DNA of 64,000 bases from Rhodoferax sp. (GTDB lineage Bacteria; Pseudomonadota; Gammaproteobacteria; Burkholderiales; Burkholderiaceae_C), in contig JACKLK010000004.1 in NCBI GenBank assembly GCA_024236015.1, positions 310,001-374,000 of the forward strand, in the 5' to 3' direction. Positions 9,026-17,223 of the stretch are shown here, piece by piece. The translations under genes were made by a program, and so were the position numbers. The notes under the pieces are model-generated. The model ran no database searches. It was not told the origin of the DNA and saw only the letters and a list, made by a program, of their open reading frames with translations. The stretch's first letter is position 1, and every line of letters starts with the position of its first letter.

Positions 9026-9993
9026 AAACGATGACAAGCATGTTCCTGGCCAGCGCGGCGATGCTGGTGCTGATCGTGGCGGCCGCGATCACATGGGGCG
9101 GTCCGCGCCCGATTGCGGCGCTCGACAGCATCAACGCCCCGTTCACCAAGGCCGACTTCTCGGACGTCCCCCCGCCGCGGTATTTCACGGCGCGCGACGG
9201 CACGCAGCTGGCATGGCTGCACTATGCGCCGGCCGGCGACCCGGCGGCCACGGACACCCGGCGTCGCATCGTGCTGGTGCACGGCTCGTCAGCGCGCGCC
9301 CGGTCCATGCATCCGCTGGCGCGCGCACTGGCACGGGCGGGCTTCACGGTCGACGCGCTGGACATGCGCGGCCACGGCGACTCCGGGCCCCGGGGCCGGG
9401 CCGATCATGTCGGCCAGCTCGAGGACGACGTCGCCGATTTCATGCAGGCCGTACCACACGACGGACCGAGCACCCTGGCCGGCTTTTCGTCGGGCGGCGG
9501 CTTCGTGTTACGCCTGGCCGGCGGCCTGCACCAGGACCTGTTCGACCGCTACCTGCTGCTGGCGCCGTTCCTGCATCACGCCGCGCCGACCCAGCGGCCC
9601 GACAACGGGGGCTGGGTGTCGGTCGGCCTGCCCCGCCTGATCGCGCTGAGCATGCTCAACCGGGTCGGCATCCGAGCCTGGAACCACCTGCCGGTGCTGC
9701 GCTTCGGTTTGAACGACGCCGCGCGGGAATTCCTGACCGGCAGCTACGACTACACGCTGGCCACCGCCTTCCGTCCGCGCGACGACTACCGCGGCGACAT
9801 CCGCCGCGCACGCAAGCCGATGCGGATCGTCGCCGGAACACAGGACGAACTGTTCGACACCAGCCGGTATGCCGCCGAGTTCGCGGGCGCAGCCTACCCG
9901 GTGACCGTGACCCTGGTCGATGGCGTCGGCCATATCGGGCTGACCCTGGACGAACGCGCCTATCCCGCCATCATCGCGGCCTGCCGCGACTGA
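9022..9993 (+). CDS. Membrane-anchored alpha/beta hydrolase (lysophospholipase-like)
   Basis: A 323-residue protein with an N-terminal hydrophobic segment (residues ~6-25, signal peptide or anchor) and a Hydrolase_4/lysophospholipase-type fold. Visible motifs are LVHGSSARA (oxyanion region), the DMRGHGDSGPRGRADH segment typical of monoacylglycerol-lipase-like enzymes, nucleophile elbow GFSSGGG, an Asp in AGTQDELFD and the catalytic His in GVGHIGLT. It probably acts on a lipid or ester at the periplasmic face. It is coupled to the preceding membrane-protein gene by an ATGA overlap. Confidence 0.85.
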   Translation: MKTMTSMFLASAAMLVLIVAAAITWGGPRPIAALDSINAPFTKADFSDVPPPRYFTARDGTQLAWLHYAPAGDPAATDTRRRIVLVHGSSARARSMHPLARALARAGFTVDALDMRGHGDSGPRGRADHVGQLEDDVADFMQAVPHDGPSTLAGFSSGGGFVLRLAGGLHQDLFDRYLLLAPFLHHAAPTQRPDNGGWVSVGLPRLIALSMLNRVGIRAWNHLPVLRFGLNDAAREFLTGSYDYTLATAFRPRDDYRGDIRRARKPMRIVAGTQDELFDTSRYAAEFAGAAYPVTVTLVDGVGHIGLTLDERAYPAIIAACRD

Positions 9994-10037
9994 CGCCACC
10001 ACGCCGCCGTGCGCGAGCGTCCCTGCGATCCGACTCC

Positions 10038-10043
10038 TAGAAT
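10038..10043 (+). promoter_or_regulatory. TAGAAT -10 element before the 2TM gene
   Basis: CCTAGAAT ends ten bases before the ATG at 10054 and no Shine-Dalgarno sequence is present. The arrangement suggests a short-leader or leaderless transcript starting near 10050. No good -35 hexamer is visible. Confidence 0.4.
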
Positions 10044-10053
10044 GGACACCGCC

Positions 10054-10350
10054 ATGCAAGCACCGCTTTCCAACGAAGACATCGACCGGCTGGCCCGCCG
10101 ACGCGCCGGTGCCAAGCTGGGCTGGTACGCCCATGCGGCGGTGTACCTGGTCGTCAACCTGTTCCTGTTCGCACTGTCGGAATTCGCCATGGGCCAGCGC
10201 CGCTGGTCGATCTATCCGATGCTGGGCTGGGGTCTGGGGCTGGTCCTGCATGGCGTGGCCGTGTTCCTGCTCGGGTCGGGATCCGGCCTGCGCGAACGCA
10301 TGATCGAGAAAGAGCGCGAACGACTGCGGCGCGAGCGCGACCCCGGCTGA
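10054..10350 (+). CDS. 2TM-domain membrane protein
   Basis: A 98-residue protein with two hydrophobic helices around a short polar loop, flanked by an N-terminal segment RLARRRAGAKLGWYAHAAVYLVVN and a highly charged C-terminal tail rich in Arg and Glu. This matches the 2TM domain that in other bacteria is often fused to, or encoded beside, LytS-type histidine kinases. Here the kinase gene starts 16 bp downstream. I prefer the second ATG because the first (10042) overlaps the -10 element; four residues hang on that choice. Likely a membrane partner of the sensor kinase (inference). Confidence 0.75.
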   Translation: MQAPLSNEDIDRLARRRAGAKLGWYAHAAVYLVVNLFLFALSEFAMGQRRWSIYPMLGWGLGLVLHGVAVFLLGSGSGLRERMIEKERERLRRERDPG

Positions 10351-10365
10351 CCCGCAGGCCCGCCC

Positions 10366-11409
10366 ATGCGCATCGACTGGATCGCCAAGGCCAGCCACCT
10401 GCTGCAGACGCTGGCGTTCTGCCTGGCAGCGTCGGCGATCCAGTTCGCCTTCCGGCCCGCGCAGCCCTACGAGATCGCACTGGTGTATTCGCTGGCGATC
10501 GGCAGCAGCATCTGGCTGCTGATCGACTTCGGCCGCGAATGGTTTGCCTCGAGCCGCACGACCGGCTGGCCGCAAGGCCATGCCGCCTGGTTGTTGCCGC
10601 TGGGCAGCGTGGCGGCGGGCTACGTCGCGGGAACGCTGATCGGCGACGCATGGTTCGGATGGTCGTCATGGAGCGGCATCGGCCTGCAGACCCTGCCCGC
10701 GTCCCTGCTGATCACCGCGCTGGCGGGAACGGCGGCCAGTTATTACTTCTACACCCGCACGCAGAGCAGCTACCTCACGGCCCGCATGACCGAGGCCCAC
10801 TACCAGGCCGCGCAGGCCCGGCTCAAGATGCTGGAAACCCAGCTCGAGCCCCACATGCTGTTCAACACCCTGGCCAACCTGCGTGTGCTGATCGACGCCG
10901 ACCCGGGGCGGGCGCAGGTCATGCTGGATCACCTGATCGCCTATCTGCGTGCCACGCTCAATGCCTCGCGCGCGAGCACCCATGCGCTGCAGGCCGAGTT
11001 CGCGCGGCTGCGCGACTACCTGGAACTGATGGCCGTGCGCATGGGGCCGCGCCTCTCGTTTTCGCTGGAGCTGCCGGCCGCCCTGGCGTCGGCGGAAATC
11101 CCGACACTGTTGCTGCAACCCCTGGTCGAGAACGCGATCCAGCACGGGCTGGAGCCCAAGGTCGGCGGCGGTACGGTCACGGTGCGGGCCAGCCGCAGCG
11201 GCGCCATGCTGGCACTGGAGGTGCATGACACCGGCATGGGCCTGGCGCCGGGTGCGCTGCAGGCGAACGGGTTCGGGCTGACCCAGGTGCGCGAACGTCT
11301 GCAGACCGCGTACGGAGCCGAGGCACGGCTGATGGTGCTGCCCGACGCGCAGGCGGGTGTGGGCATCCGGATCGAACTGCCCTTGCGCGGCGCCGTCGCA
11401 ACGGGATGA
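10366..11409 (+). CDS. LytS/AlgZ-type sensor histidine kinase
   Basis: A 347-residue sensor kinase of the His_kinase (LytS/AlgZ/YehU) class. Four membrane helices occupy residues ~10-130 with no large extracellular domain. The phospho-acceptor is His163 in QLEPHMLFNTLANL, followed by the dimerisation helix and an ATPase domain with LLQPLVENAIQHGL (N box), HDTGMGL and GFGLTQVRERL (G boxes). Cognate regulator is the LytTR gene 19 bp downstream. The signal is unknown; the short membrane part and the linked 2TM protein suggest membrane-state sensing. Confidence 0.92.
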   Translation: MRIDWIAKASHLLQTLAFCLAASAIQFAFRPAQPYEIALVYSLAIGSSIWLLIDFGREWFASSRTTGWPQGHAAWLLPLGSVAAGYVAGTLIGDAWFGWSSWSGIGLQTLPASLLITALAGTAASYYFYTRTQSSYLTARMTEAHYQAAQARLKMLETQLEPHMLFNTLANLRVLIDADPGRAQVMLDHLIAYLRATLNASRASTHALQAEFARLRDYLELMAVRMGPRLSFSLELPAALASAEIPTLLLQPLVENAIQHGLEPKVGGGTVTVRASRSGAMLALEVHDTGMGLAPGALQANGFGLTQVRERLQTAYGAEARLMVLPDAQAGVGIRIELPLRGAVATG

Positions 11410-11428
11410 CGCACGACCCGCCTTGTCC

Positions 11429-12259
11429 ATGCCAACCGCACTGATCGCCGAAGACGAACCACTGCTGGCCCAGGCGCTGGGCACGGCGCTGGGCCGGCTG
11501 TGGCCGGAGCTGGACATTCTGGCCACGGTCGGCGACGGCGATGCGGCGCTGGAGCAGGCCTTGCAACGGCGGCCCGACGTGTTGTTCCTCGACATCCGCA
11601 TGCCCGGGCGCAGCGGCATCGCGGTGGCGGCCGGGCTGCTCGAGCACTGGGATGCGGATACCGGCGACACGCCGTTCCCGGCGCTGGTGTTCGTCACCGC
11701 GTACGAGCAATACGCGGTGCAGGCCTTCGAGACCCATGCCATCGACTACCTGCTCAAGCCGGTGCAGCCCGAGCGGCTGCGCAAGACGGTGGAACGCCTG
11801 CAGGCGATGTTCGATACCGCGCCGCCTTGCCTGCCTGCGCCGGCGGCCGTGCCCGATGTGCCGGCGCTCGCGCAGGCCGTGGACCAGCTGCGCCAGTGGC
11901 TGGCCGGCGGCGCCACCCCCGGCACGGCGCCGGAGCCGTTGACGGTCCTGCAGGCCAGCGTCGGCAACGTGGTGCACATGGTGGCGCTCGACGAGGTCCG
12001 ACTGCTGGAGGCGGCCGACAAATACGTGCGCGTGTTGACGGCGGATCGCGAGTACCTGATCCGCACGCCGCTGCGCGAGTTGTTGCCGCGGCTCGATCCG
12101 CAGCAGTTCTGGCAGGTGCACCGCTCCCATGTCGTGCGGGCCCGCTCGATTGCCACGGTCTCGCGCGACGAGGCCGGCAAGCTCTGGCTGGCGCTGCGCG
12201 ACCGCCCGGAACGGATCGCGGTCAGCCGCCTGTACGCGCACCGGTTCAAGGCGATGTAG
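11429..12259 (+). CDS. LytTR-family response regulator
   Basis: A 276-residue regulator. The receiver domain (1-~125) has acidic residues in IAEDEP, phospho-acceptor Asp55 in FLDIRMPG, a Thr in FVTAYE and Lys in YLLKPVQP. A Pro/Ala-rich linker leads to a C-terminal LytTR DNA-binding domain from ~residue 170, with IRTPLREL and FWQVHRSHVV typical of the fold. The start MPTALIAEDE fits the receiver boundary exactly. It is the partner of the kinase immediately upstream. LytTR regulators bind two direct repeats; no obvious target site is seen in the operon leader. Confidence 0.93.
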   Translation: MPTALIAEDEPLLAQALGTALGRLWPELDILATVGDGDAALEQALQRRPDVLFLDIRMPGRSGIAVAAGLLEHWDADTGDTPFPALVFVTAYEQYAVQAFETHAIDYLLKPVQPERLRKTVERLQAMFDTAPPCLPAPAAVPDVPALAQAVDQLRQWLAGGATPGTAPEPLTVLQASVGNVVHMVALDEVRLLEAADKYVRVLTADREYLIRTPLRELLPRLDPQQFWQVHRSHVVRARSIATVSRDEAGKLWLALRDRPERIAVSRLYAHRFKAM

Positions 12260-12293
12260 TACAACCGGGCGAAGCACGCAAGGAGACACATCC

Positions 12294-12923
12294 ATGACGA
12301 CCCACCATGACGACACGGCAGCCACGCGCCCGGCGCAGGTGCTGGACTACTGGTTCGGCGACGCGCTGGAACGCGGCTGGCCCAGCCAGAGCCGCAGCGC
12401 CTTGTGGTTCGGCGGCGGCAAGGCCCAGGATGCCGAGATCACGGATCGCTTCGGCGCCTGCGTCGAGCAGGCCCTGGCCGATGGTCTGGCGCATTGGGAA
12501 GACACACCGCGCGAACGGCTGGCGCTGGTGGTCGTGCTCGACCAGTTCACGCGCAACGTGTTCCGCGGCCAGGCGCGGGCGTTCGCCGGGGATACGCGGG
12601 CCCAGCGCCTGGTGTCGGACGCGCTGCAACGCGGCTGGCAGGCCGAGCTGCCGCTGGCATGCGCGGTATTCCTGTTGATGCCGCTGATGCATGCGGAAGA
12701 CCTCGCGCTGCAGGACGAATGTGTACGCCGCTTCCAGCAGTTGCACGACGGTGCGCCTGCGGAGCGCCGGCAGGACCTGCAAGGCCATCTCAAGTTCGCG
12801 CGCGAACACCGGGACATCATTGCGCGTTTCGGCCGTTTCCCGTACCGCAATGCGGCCATGGGCCGCGCCAGCAGCGCGGAAGAGATGGAATTCCTGCGCG
12901 ACGGCCCTCGATTCGGCCAGTGA
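12294..12923 (+). CDS. DUF924 family protein
   Basis: A 209-residue cytoplasmic protein of the DUF924 family, whose fold is TPR-like. Diagnostic segments are VLDYWFGD at the start, WF near residue 40, LVVVLDQFTRNVFRG, FLLMPLMHAED, and HRDIIARFGRFPYRN near the C-terminus. An AAGGAG ribosome site precedes the ATG. It follows the two-component genes by 34 bp and may be read from the same transcript. Function is unknown across the family. Confidence 0.88.
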   Translation: MTTHHDDTAATRPAQVLDYWFGDALERGWPSQSRSALWFGGGKAQDAEITDRFGACVEQALADGLAHWEDTPRERLALVVVLDQFTRNVFRGQARAFAGDTRAQRLVSDALQRGWQAELPLACAVFLLMPLMHAEDLALQDECVRRFQQLHDGAPAERRQDLQGHLKFAREHRDIIARFGRFPYRNAAMGRASSAEEMEFLRDGPRFGQ

Positions 12924-13033
12924 CGGCCGATCGCCCGCACCCTGCCTGCGGGCATGGGGCGAGCCAGCGGCGACGAGGACCGGGGGCTTGCCAAGAATGC
13001 ACCTGCGCCACGGCGCGGCGGCCGACCGCCGCC

Positions 13034-13039
13034 TAGAAT
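13034..13039 (+). promoter_or_regulatory. TAGAAT -10 element directly before glnS
   Basis: CCTAGAAT ends seven bases before the glnS ATG, and no Shine-Dalgarno sequence is present. This is consistent with a leaderless glnS mRNA. No convincing -35 hexamer is seen at the usual distance. Confidence 0.45.
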
Positions 13040-13046
13040 CCGGTGC

Positions 13047-14873
13047 ATGAGCACGCCCCCTTCCAAGCCCGCAAAAAACACGGCGCCGGCCGCCGCGGAA
13101 CCCGCCAAGCCGAGCAATTTCCTGCGCCAGATCATCGAGTCCGACCTGGCCAACGGTGTCAACGCGTCGCGCCGCTGGGGCGGCAGCCCGGGCGACGGCG
13201 CGCATCATGCCGCCGGAGGGCCCGATCCGGCCCGCATCCGCACCCGCTTCCCGCCCGAACCCAATGGTTACCTGCACATCGGACACGCCAAGAGCATCTG
13301 CCTGAACTTCGGCCTGGCACAGGAATACGGCGGTGTCTGCCATCTGCGCTTCGACGACACCAATCCGGAGAAGGAGGACAAAGAGTTCGTCGATGCCATC
13401 GTCGACACCGTGCACTGGCTCGGTTTCGACTGGGAGGCCCATGGCTGCAAGCACCTGTACCACGCCAGCGACTATTTCGACTTCATGTACCGCGCGGCCG
13501 AATACCTGATCACCGCCGGCCACGCCTACGTCGACGAGCAGAGCGCCGAAGAGATCCGCATCAACCGGGGCGACTTCTCGCGCCCCGGGGTCGACAGCCC
13601 GTTCCGCAACCGGTCGCCCGAGGAAAACCTGACCCGGTTTCGCGAGATGCGTGATGGCGGGCACCTCGACGGCAGCATGGTGCTGCGCGCCAGGATCGAC
13701 ATGGCCAGCCCCAACATCAACATGCGCGATCCGACCATCTACCGGATCCGCCGCGCCCCGCACCACAACACCGGCGACAAATGGTGCATCTACCCGATGT
13801 ATGCCTATGCCCATCCGATCGAGGATGCGCTCGAGCAGATCACGCACAGCATCTGCACGCTGGAGTTCGAGGACCAGCGTCCCTGGTACGACTGGCTGCT
13901 GGCACGGCTGATCGAAGGAGGCCTGCTGACGGCCCCGCCGCCGCGGCAATACGAATTCGCGCGCCTGAACCTGACCTACGTGATCACCAGCAAGCGCAAG
14001 CTGGCCGCGCTGGTGTACGACCACAAGGTCAGCGGCTGGGACGATCCGCGCATGCCCACGCTGGTCGGCTTGCGCCGGCGCGGCTACACGCCGGAAAGCA
14101 TCCGGCTGCTGGCCGAGCGCGCCGGCACCAGCAAGGCGGGCGGCTGGACCGACTACAGCTCGCTCGAAGGCTGCCTGCGCGAGACGCTGGAGGAAGTGGC
14201 GCCACGGGCCATGGCCGTGCTCGACCCGATCAAGCTGGTGATCAGCAACTGGGACGCGGTCATCGGCGTGGATGCCGACGGCAACGGCAGGCTCGACGAA
14301 TGCAGCGCCCCGGTGCATCCGCACCGGCCCGAGCTCGGTCGGCGCCAGTTCGCGATGGGCAGCGAGGTCTGGATCGAACGCGGCGACTTCATGGAGACGC
14401 CGTCCAAGGGATTCTTCCGGCTGTACCCCGGCAACAAGGTGCGGCTCAAGTACGGCCATGTCATCGAGTGCACCGGTTGCAGCAAGGGACCCGACGGTGC
14501 CGTCACCGCGGTGCACGCGACGCTGATTCCGGACACCAAGAGCGGTACGCCGGGTTCGGACAACATCAAGGTCAAGGGGGTCATCACCTGGGTCGGCGTA
14601 TCGGACGGCCTGCCGGCCGAGGTGCGGCTGTACGACCGTCTGTTCACCGAACCCCAGCCCGATGCCGGCGGACGCGATTTCCTGGCCAGCCTGAACCCGG
14701 ACAGCCTGCGCGTGGTCCAGGCCATCGTCGAGCCCTCGCTGGCTCAGGCGCAACCGGACGACAGGTTCCAGTTCGAACGCCACGGCTATTTCGTCGCCGA
14801 TCGCGTCGACCACACACCGGCCAAACCGGTGTTCAACCTGTCGGTGGGGCTCAAGGACACCTGGGCCCGATGA
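13047..14873 (+). CDS. glnS: Glutamine-tRNA ligase
   Basis: A 608-residue class I aminoacyl-tRNA synthetase that charges tRNA-Gln directly. The class I signature PPEPNGYLHIGHAKS sits at 69-83, the RFDDTNP segment follows, and the KMSKS-equivalent is ITSKRKL (Met replaced by Thr). Beta-barrel anticodon domains fill the C-terminal third. Compared with E. coli GlnS there is a ~24-residue Gly/Ala/His-rich insertion (about 42-65) between the first helix and the catalytic domain. The start is set by the leaderless-type promoter and the normal N-terminal NFLRQIIESDL segment. Monocistronic as far as can be seen. Confidence 0.96.
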   Translation: MSTPPSKPAKNTAPAAAEPAKPSNFLRQIIESDLANGVNASRRWGGSPGDGAHHAAGGPDPARIRTRFPPEPNGYLHIGHAKSICLNFGLAQEYGGVCHLRFDDTNPEKEDKEFVDAIVDTVHWLGFDWEAHGCKHLYHASDYFDFMYRAAEYLITAGHAYVDEQSAEEIRINRGDFSRPGVDSPFRNRSPEENLTRFREMRDGGHLDGSMVLRARIDMASPNINMRDPTIYRIRRAPHHNTGDKWCIYPMYAYAHPIEDALEQITHSICTLEFEDQRPWYDWLLARLIEGGLLTAPPPRQYEFARLNLTYVITSKRKLAALVYDHKVSGWDDPRMPTLVGLRRRGYTPESIRLLAERAGTSKAGGWTDYSSLEGCLRETLEEVAPRAMAVLDPIKLVISNWDAVIGVDADGNGRLDECSAPVHPHRPELGRRQFAMGSEVWIERGDFMETPSKGFFRLYPGNKVRLKYGHVIECTGCSKGPDGAVTAVHATLIPDTKSGTPGSDNIKVKGVITWVGVSDGLPAEVRLYDRLFTEPQPDAGGRDFLASLNPDSLRVVQAIVEPSLAQAQPDDRFQFERHGYFVADRVDHTPAKPVFNLSVGLKDTWAR

Positions 14874-14948
14874 CACGGCACGCGCAGCTGCACCGGCGCA
14901 CGGCCGGTTTGCGGGCGCGGCCGGCTGGCGCGCACTGCGACGCAGGCT

Positions 14949-14954
14949 TATAGT
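14949..14954 (+). promoter_or_regulatory. Candidate -10 element for the EthD-like gene
   Basis: TATAGT lies about 50 bp before the start of the EthD-like gene in the intergenic gap after glnS. A matching -35 element is not evident. Confidence 0.3.
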
Positions 14955-15003
14955 GGGGCCGCACGCCGGCGGGCCCCTCGCCCACGGCTTGAGGAGACAT
15001 GCC

Positions 15004-15312
15004 ATGGCCAAGCTGTACGCGATCTACCAGCAACCCGCCGACCCGGCGGCATTCGACACCTACTATTACGGGACCCACGTGCCGCTGGCGAAGAAGATTC
15101 CCGGACTGCGCGACTACGAGGTCACGCGGGGCGACGTGATGGGCATGGCCGGCAAACATGCGGTCTACCTGATCGCAACCTTGTCATTCGATTCGATGGC
15201 CGCGATCGCCGAGGCCATGGCGTCGCCCGAGGGGCGGGCCACCGCCGCGGATCTGGCCAATTTCGCCAGCGCGGGCGTCGACGTGATGATGGGTGACACC
15301 GCAGCCGTCTGA
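15004..15312 (+). CDS. EthD-domain protein
   Basis: A 102-residue dimeric alpha+beta barrel protein of the EthD type. It starts AKLYAIYQQPADPAAFDTYY, has the characteristic H-(V/x)-P-L-A-K-K-I-P-G-L loop, and ends with a helix and a strand. Proteins of this kind bind small hydrophobic or oxidised compounds, and EthD itself supports ether degradation by a P450, but no such partner is nearby. The AGGAG site seven bases upstream supports this start over an out-of-frame ATG at 14999. Confidence 0.83.
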   Translation: MAKLYAIYQQPADPAAFDTYYYGTHVPLAKKIPGLRDYEVTRGDVMGMAGKHAVYLIATLSFDSMAAIAEAMASPEGRATAADLANFASAGVDVMMGDTAAV

Positions 15313-15388
15313 GGCGCGGCGAACGCCGTGGGGCCACCGCTGCACGCAGCCGCGACGGTGCGGCGGCAGCCACCGCGTGCGGCCGGCA

Positions 15389-15440
15389 CTAGGCTGCACG
15401 CTCTAGGAAAAGCGGCCGCTCTAGGGTGCGGCCACTAGGG
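15389..15440. repeat. Four CTAGG motifs in a regular array
   Basis: CTAGG occurs at 15389, 15403, 15421 and 15435, so the spacings are 14, 18 and 14 bp, which makes two 32-bp-offset pairs. CTAG is normally rare in high-G+C proteobacterial DNA. The array ends about 90 bp before the phasin-like gene and could be a regulator binding region. Confidence 0.45.
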
Positions 15441-15530
15441 CGCATCGGGACAATGCAGACCTGTTGCTGGAGGCGGGCTCGCCCCGCGCCCCGGCAAGCC
15501 CCCCTCCGTCACCATCGTCAAGGAACCGCC

Positions 15531-16190
15531 ATGAGCAACAAGAATCTCTCCACCGTCACCACCGACCTGATCGAGTCCTACGGCAACACCGCCCGGAACG
15601 TGATCCAGGCCTACCGCGTGGGCAATCTGCGCGCCGTGCAATTCGTCGACCAGCGCTGGGAGAAGGCCTTGCAGCAGTCGGCCCGTCCCTTGCGCGTCGA
15701 CGTGCGCAAGAATGCGCTCGCCGCCCAGAAGACGATCAGCGGCATGTACATCAAGGGCATCGACATGACCTCCAACGGCGCCGACGTCATGGTCAACAAG
15801 GCCGTCGAACTGGCCGGCAAAGGTGTGCAGCAGGTGGCTGCCAACGCCAGCGCCTTCGAGAAACGCACCGGCGTCGCCACGCTGAACAGCCTGGCCAAGG
15901 CCACCGTTCCGGCCGCCATCGTCGTCGGCAACCTGGCGGGCAAGCTCGAGCAGGGTTCGAGCAGCCTGGCCAACACCGTCGCGGGCAAGAACGCCAAGGT
16001 CAAGGTCGCCACCGTCAAGCGCAGCACGGCACGCAAGGCCGTCAAGGTCAAGCCGGCCAAGGCCAAGGCCAAGCGCCAGTCGGTCCGTCGCACCGCCGTC
16101 AAGGCCGCCGCACCCAAAGCCGCGGTGCGCAAGACCCCGGTTCGCAAGACCGCCGCGACCAAGGCCGCGGCCGCCAGCGCAGCAGCCTGA
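15531..16190 (+). CDS. Phasin-like protein with histone H1-like tail
   Basis: A 219-residue protein in two parts. Residues 1-~140 are amphipathic helices of phasin type (TDLIESYGNTARNVIQAYR, then QFVDQRWEKAL). From ~145 to the end the sequence is almost only Lys, Ala, Arg, Val, Pro and Thr, with repeated KAA and RKT units like the C-terminal tail of histone H1 and the AlgP/PhaF proteins. Such proteins coat polyhydroxyalkanoate granules and tie them to the nucleoid; that role here is inference, and no pha biosynthesis gene is in the window. A good AAGGA site precedes the ATG. Two strong hairpins follow the stop. Confidence 0.8.
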   Translation: MSNKNLSTVTTDLIESYGNTARNVIQAYRVGNLRAVQFVDQRWEKALQQSARPLRVDVRKNALAAQKTISGMYIKGIDMTSNGADVMVNKAVELAGKGVQQVAANASAFEKRTGVATLNSLAKATVPAAIVVGNLAGKLEQGSSSLANTVAGKNAKVKVATVKRSTARKAVKVKPAKAKAKRQSVRRTAVKAAAPKAAVRKTPVRKTAATKAAAASAAA

Positions 16191-16199
16191 CCGGCCGAG

Positions 16200-16258
16200 C
16201 GCATCGGGCGCTCGCCCGATGCGGCTCCCCCCACCACGACGGCCGGTTTTCCGGCCGT
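16200..16258 (+). terminator. Two hairpins after the phasin-like gene
   Basis: A perfect 10-bp stem with a four-base loop lies at 16200-16223. A second 8-bp stem with a TTTT loop lies at 16239-16258 and is followed by CCTCGTTT. Neither has a long T-tract, but the pair directly after the stop codon makes a transcript end likely. Confidence 0.5.
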
Positions 16259-16362
16259 CCTCGTTTGGTGCGATGATCGGGCTCCACCAAGGCCTGAAAC
16301 ACCGAACACTGCCCCGCGCCACTGGATTCGCGACCCCCGACAGGGTGGCGGGAGCCAGGGCC

Positions 16363-17223
16363 ATGAAGGGCGGCCACGACATGCTGCGCACGCCCGAACG
16401 ATTCACTCCCCTGCTGCAGGACCAGGACCATCCGAGCCCGGTCAACCTGGTCTTCTGTGGCGACACCGTGCTGGTGCGCGACGCCGACCTGCAGCTGCAT
16501 CTGGACATTGCCGCCCATCCCTTGCCGTTCGCCGGCGACTTCCAGCCGGTCGGCATGTTCGACGGCCGGTATTTCCGGGTCAGCTGGCTGGCCAGCGGCA
16601 GCGCGCCGGCGCCGGGTCATCAATGGCGCAAGTTGCGTTCGCTGTTCGGCGTGATCGACGACGCCTTGCTGGCCATCACCGGCCGCGCCTTCCAGATCGT
16701 CGAATGGGCGCGCACCCACCGCTTCTGCGGCGCCTGCGGATGCGCAACCGTGCCGGTTGCCGGCGAGCGCTGCGTACGTTGCCCGCAGTGCGGGCACCAG
16801 GCCTATCCGCGCATTTCGCCGGCCATGATGGTGCTGATCCAGCGCGGCGACGCCATCCTGCTGGCACGCCACCTGAACTCGCCCAGCGGCTTTTTCACCG
16901 CGCTGGCCGGTTTTGTCGAGGCGGGCGAATCGATCGAGGAGGCCATCCACCGCGAGGTGTACGAGGAGGTGGGCCTGCGTGTGCGCGACATCGCCTATTT
17001 CGGCAGCCAGCCCTGGCCATTTCCGCATTCGCTGATGGTCGCGTTCACCGCCCAGTACGCCGGCGGCGACATCGTGGTCGATCGTTCCGAGATTGCACAG
17101 GCCGCATGGTTCGGCCCGGACGATGCCTTGCCGCCGATGCCGCCACTGGGCCTGTCGATTGCCGGGCACCTGATCCATGCCCATCTGCCGCGGCGACACC
17201 GCGAACCGTCAATCGCGCGCTGA
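16363..17223 (+). CDS. nudC: NAD(+) diphosphatase NudC (Nudix)
   Basis: A 286-residue Nudix hydrolase of the NudC class, which splits NAD(H) into NMN(H) and AMP and in E. coli also removes NAD caps from RNA. It has a Cys4 zinc ribbon (FCGACG then CPQCGHQ), a complete Nudix box beginning GFVEAGES and ending REVYEEVGL, and the class-defining SQPWPFPHS motif. The N-terminal domain is poorly conserved as usual. ATG at 16363 (GGGAG eight bases upstream) is chosen; ATG at 16381 is a close alternative. Its 3' end overlaps the convergent DUF2784 gene by 15 bp. Confidence 0.94.
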   Translation: MKGGHDMLRTPERFTPLLQDQDHPSPVNLVFCGDTVLVRDADLQLHLDIAAHPLPFAGDFQPVGMFDGRYFRVSWLASGSAPAPGHQWRKLRSLFGVIDDALLAITGRAFQIVEWARTHRFCGACGCATVPVAGERCVRCPQCGHQAYPRISPAMMVLIQRGDAILLARHLNSPSGFFTALAGFVEAGESIEEAIHREVYEEVGLRVRDIAYFGSQPWPFPHSLMVAFTAQYAGGDIVVDRSEIAQAAWFGPDDALPPMPPLGLSIAGHLIHAHLPRRHREPSIAR

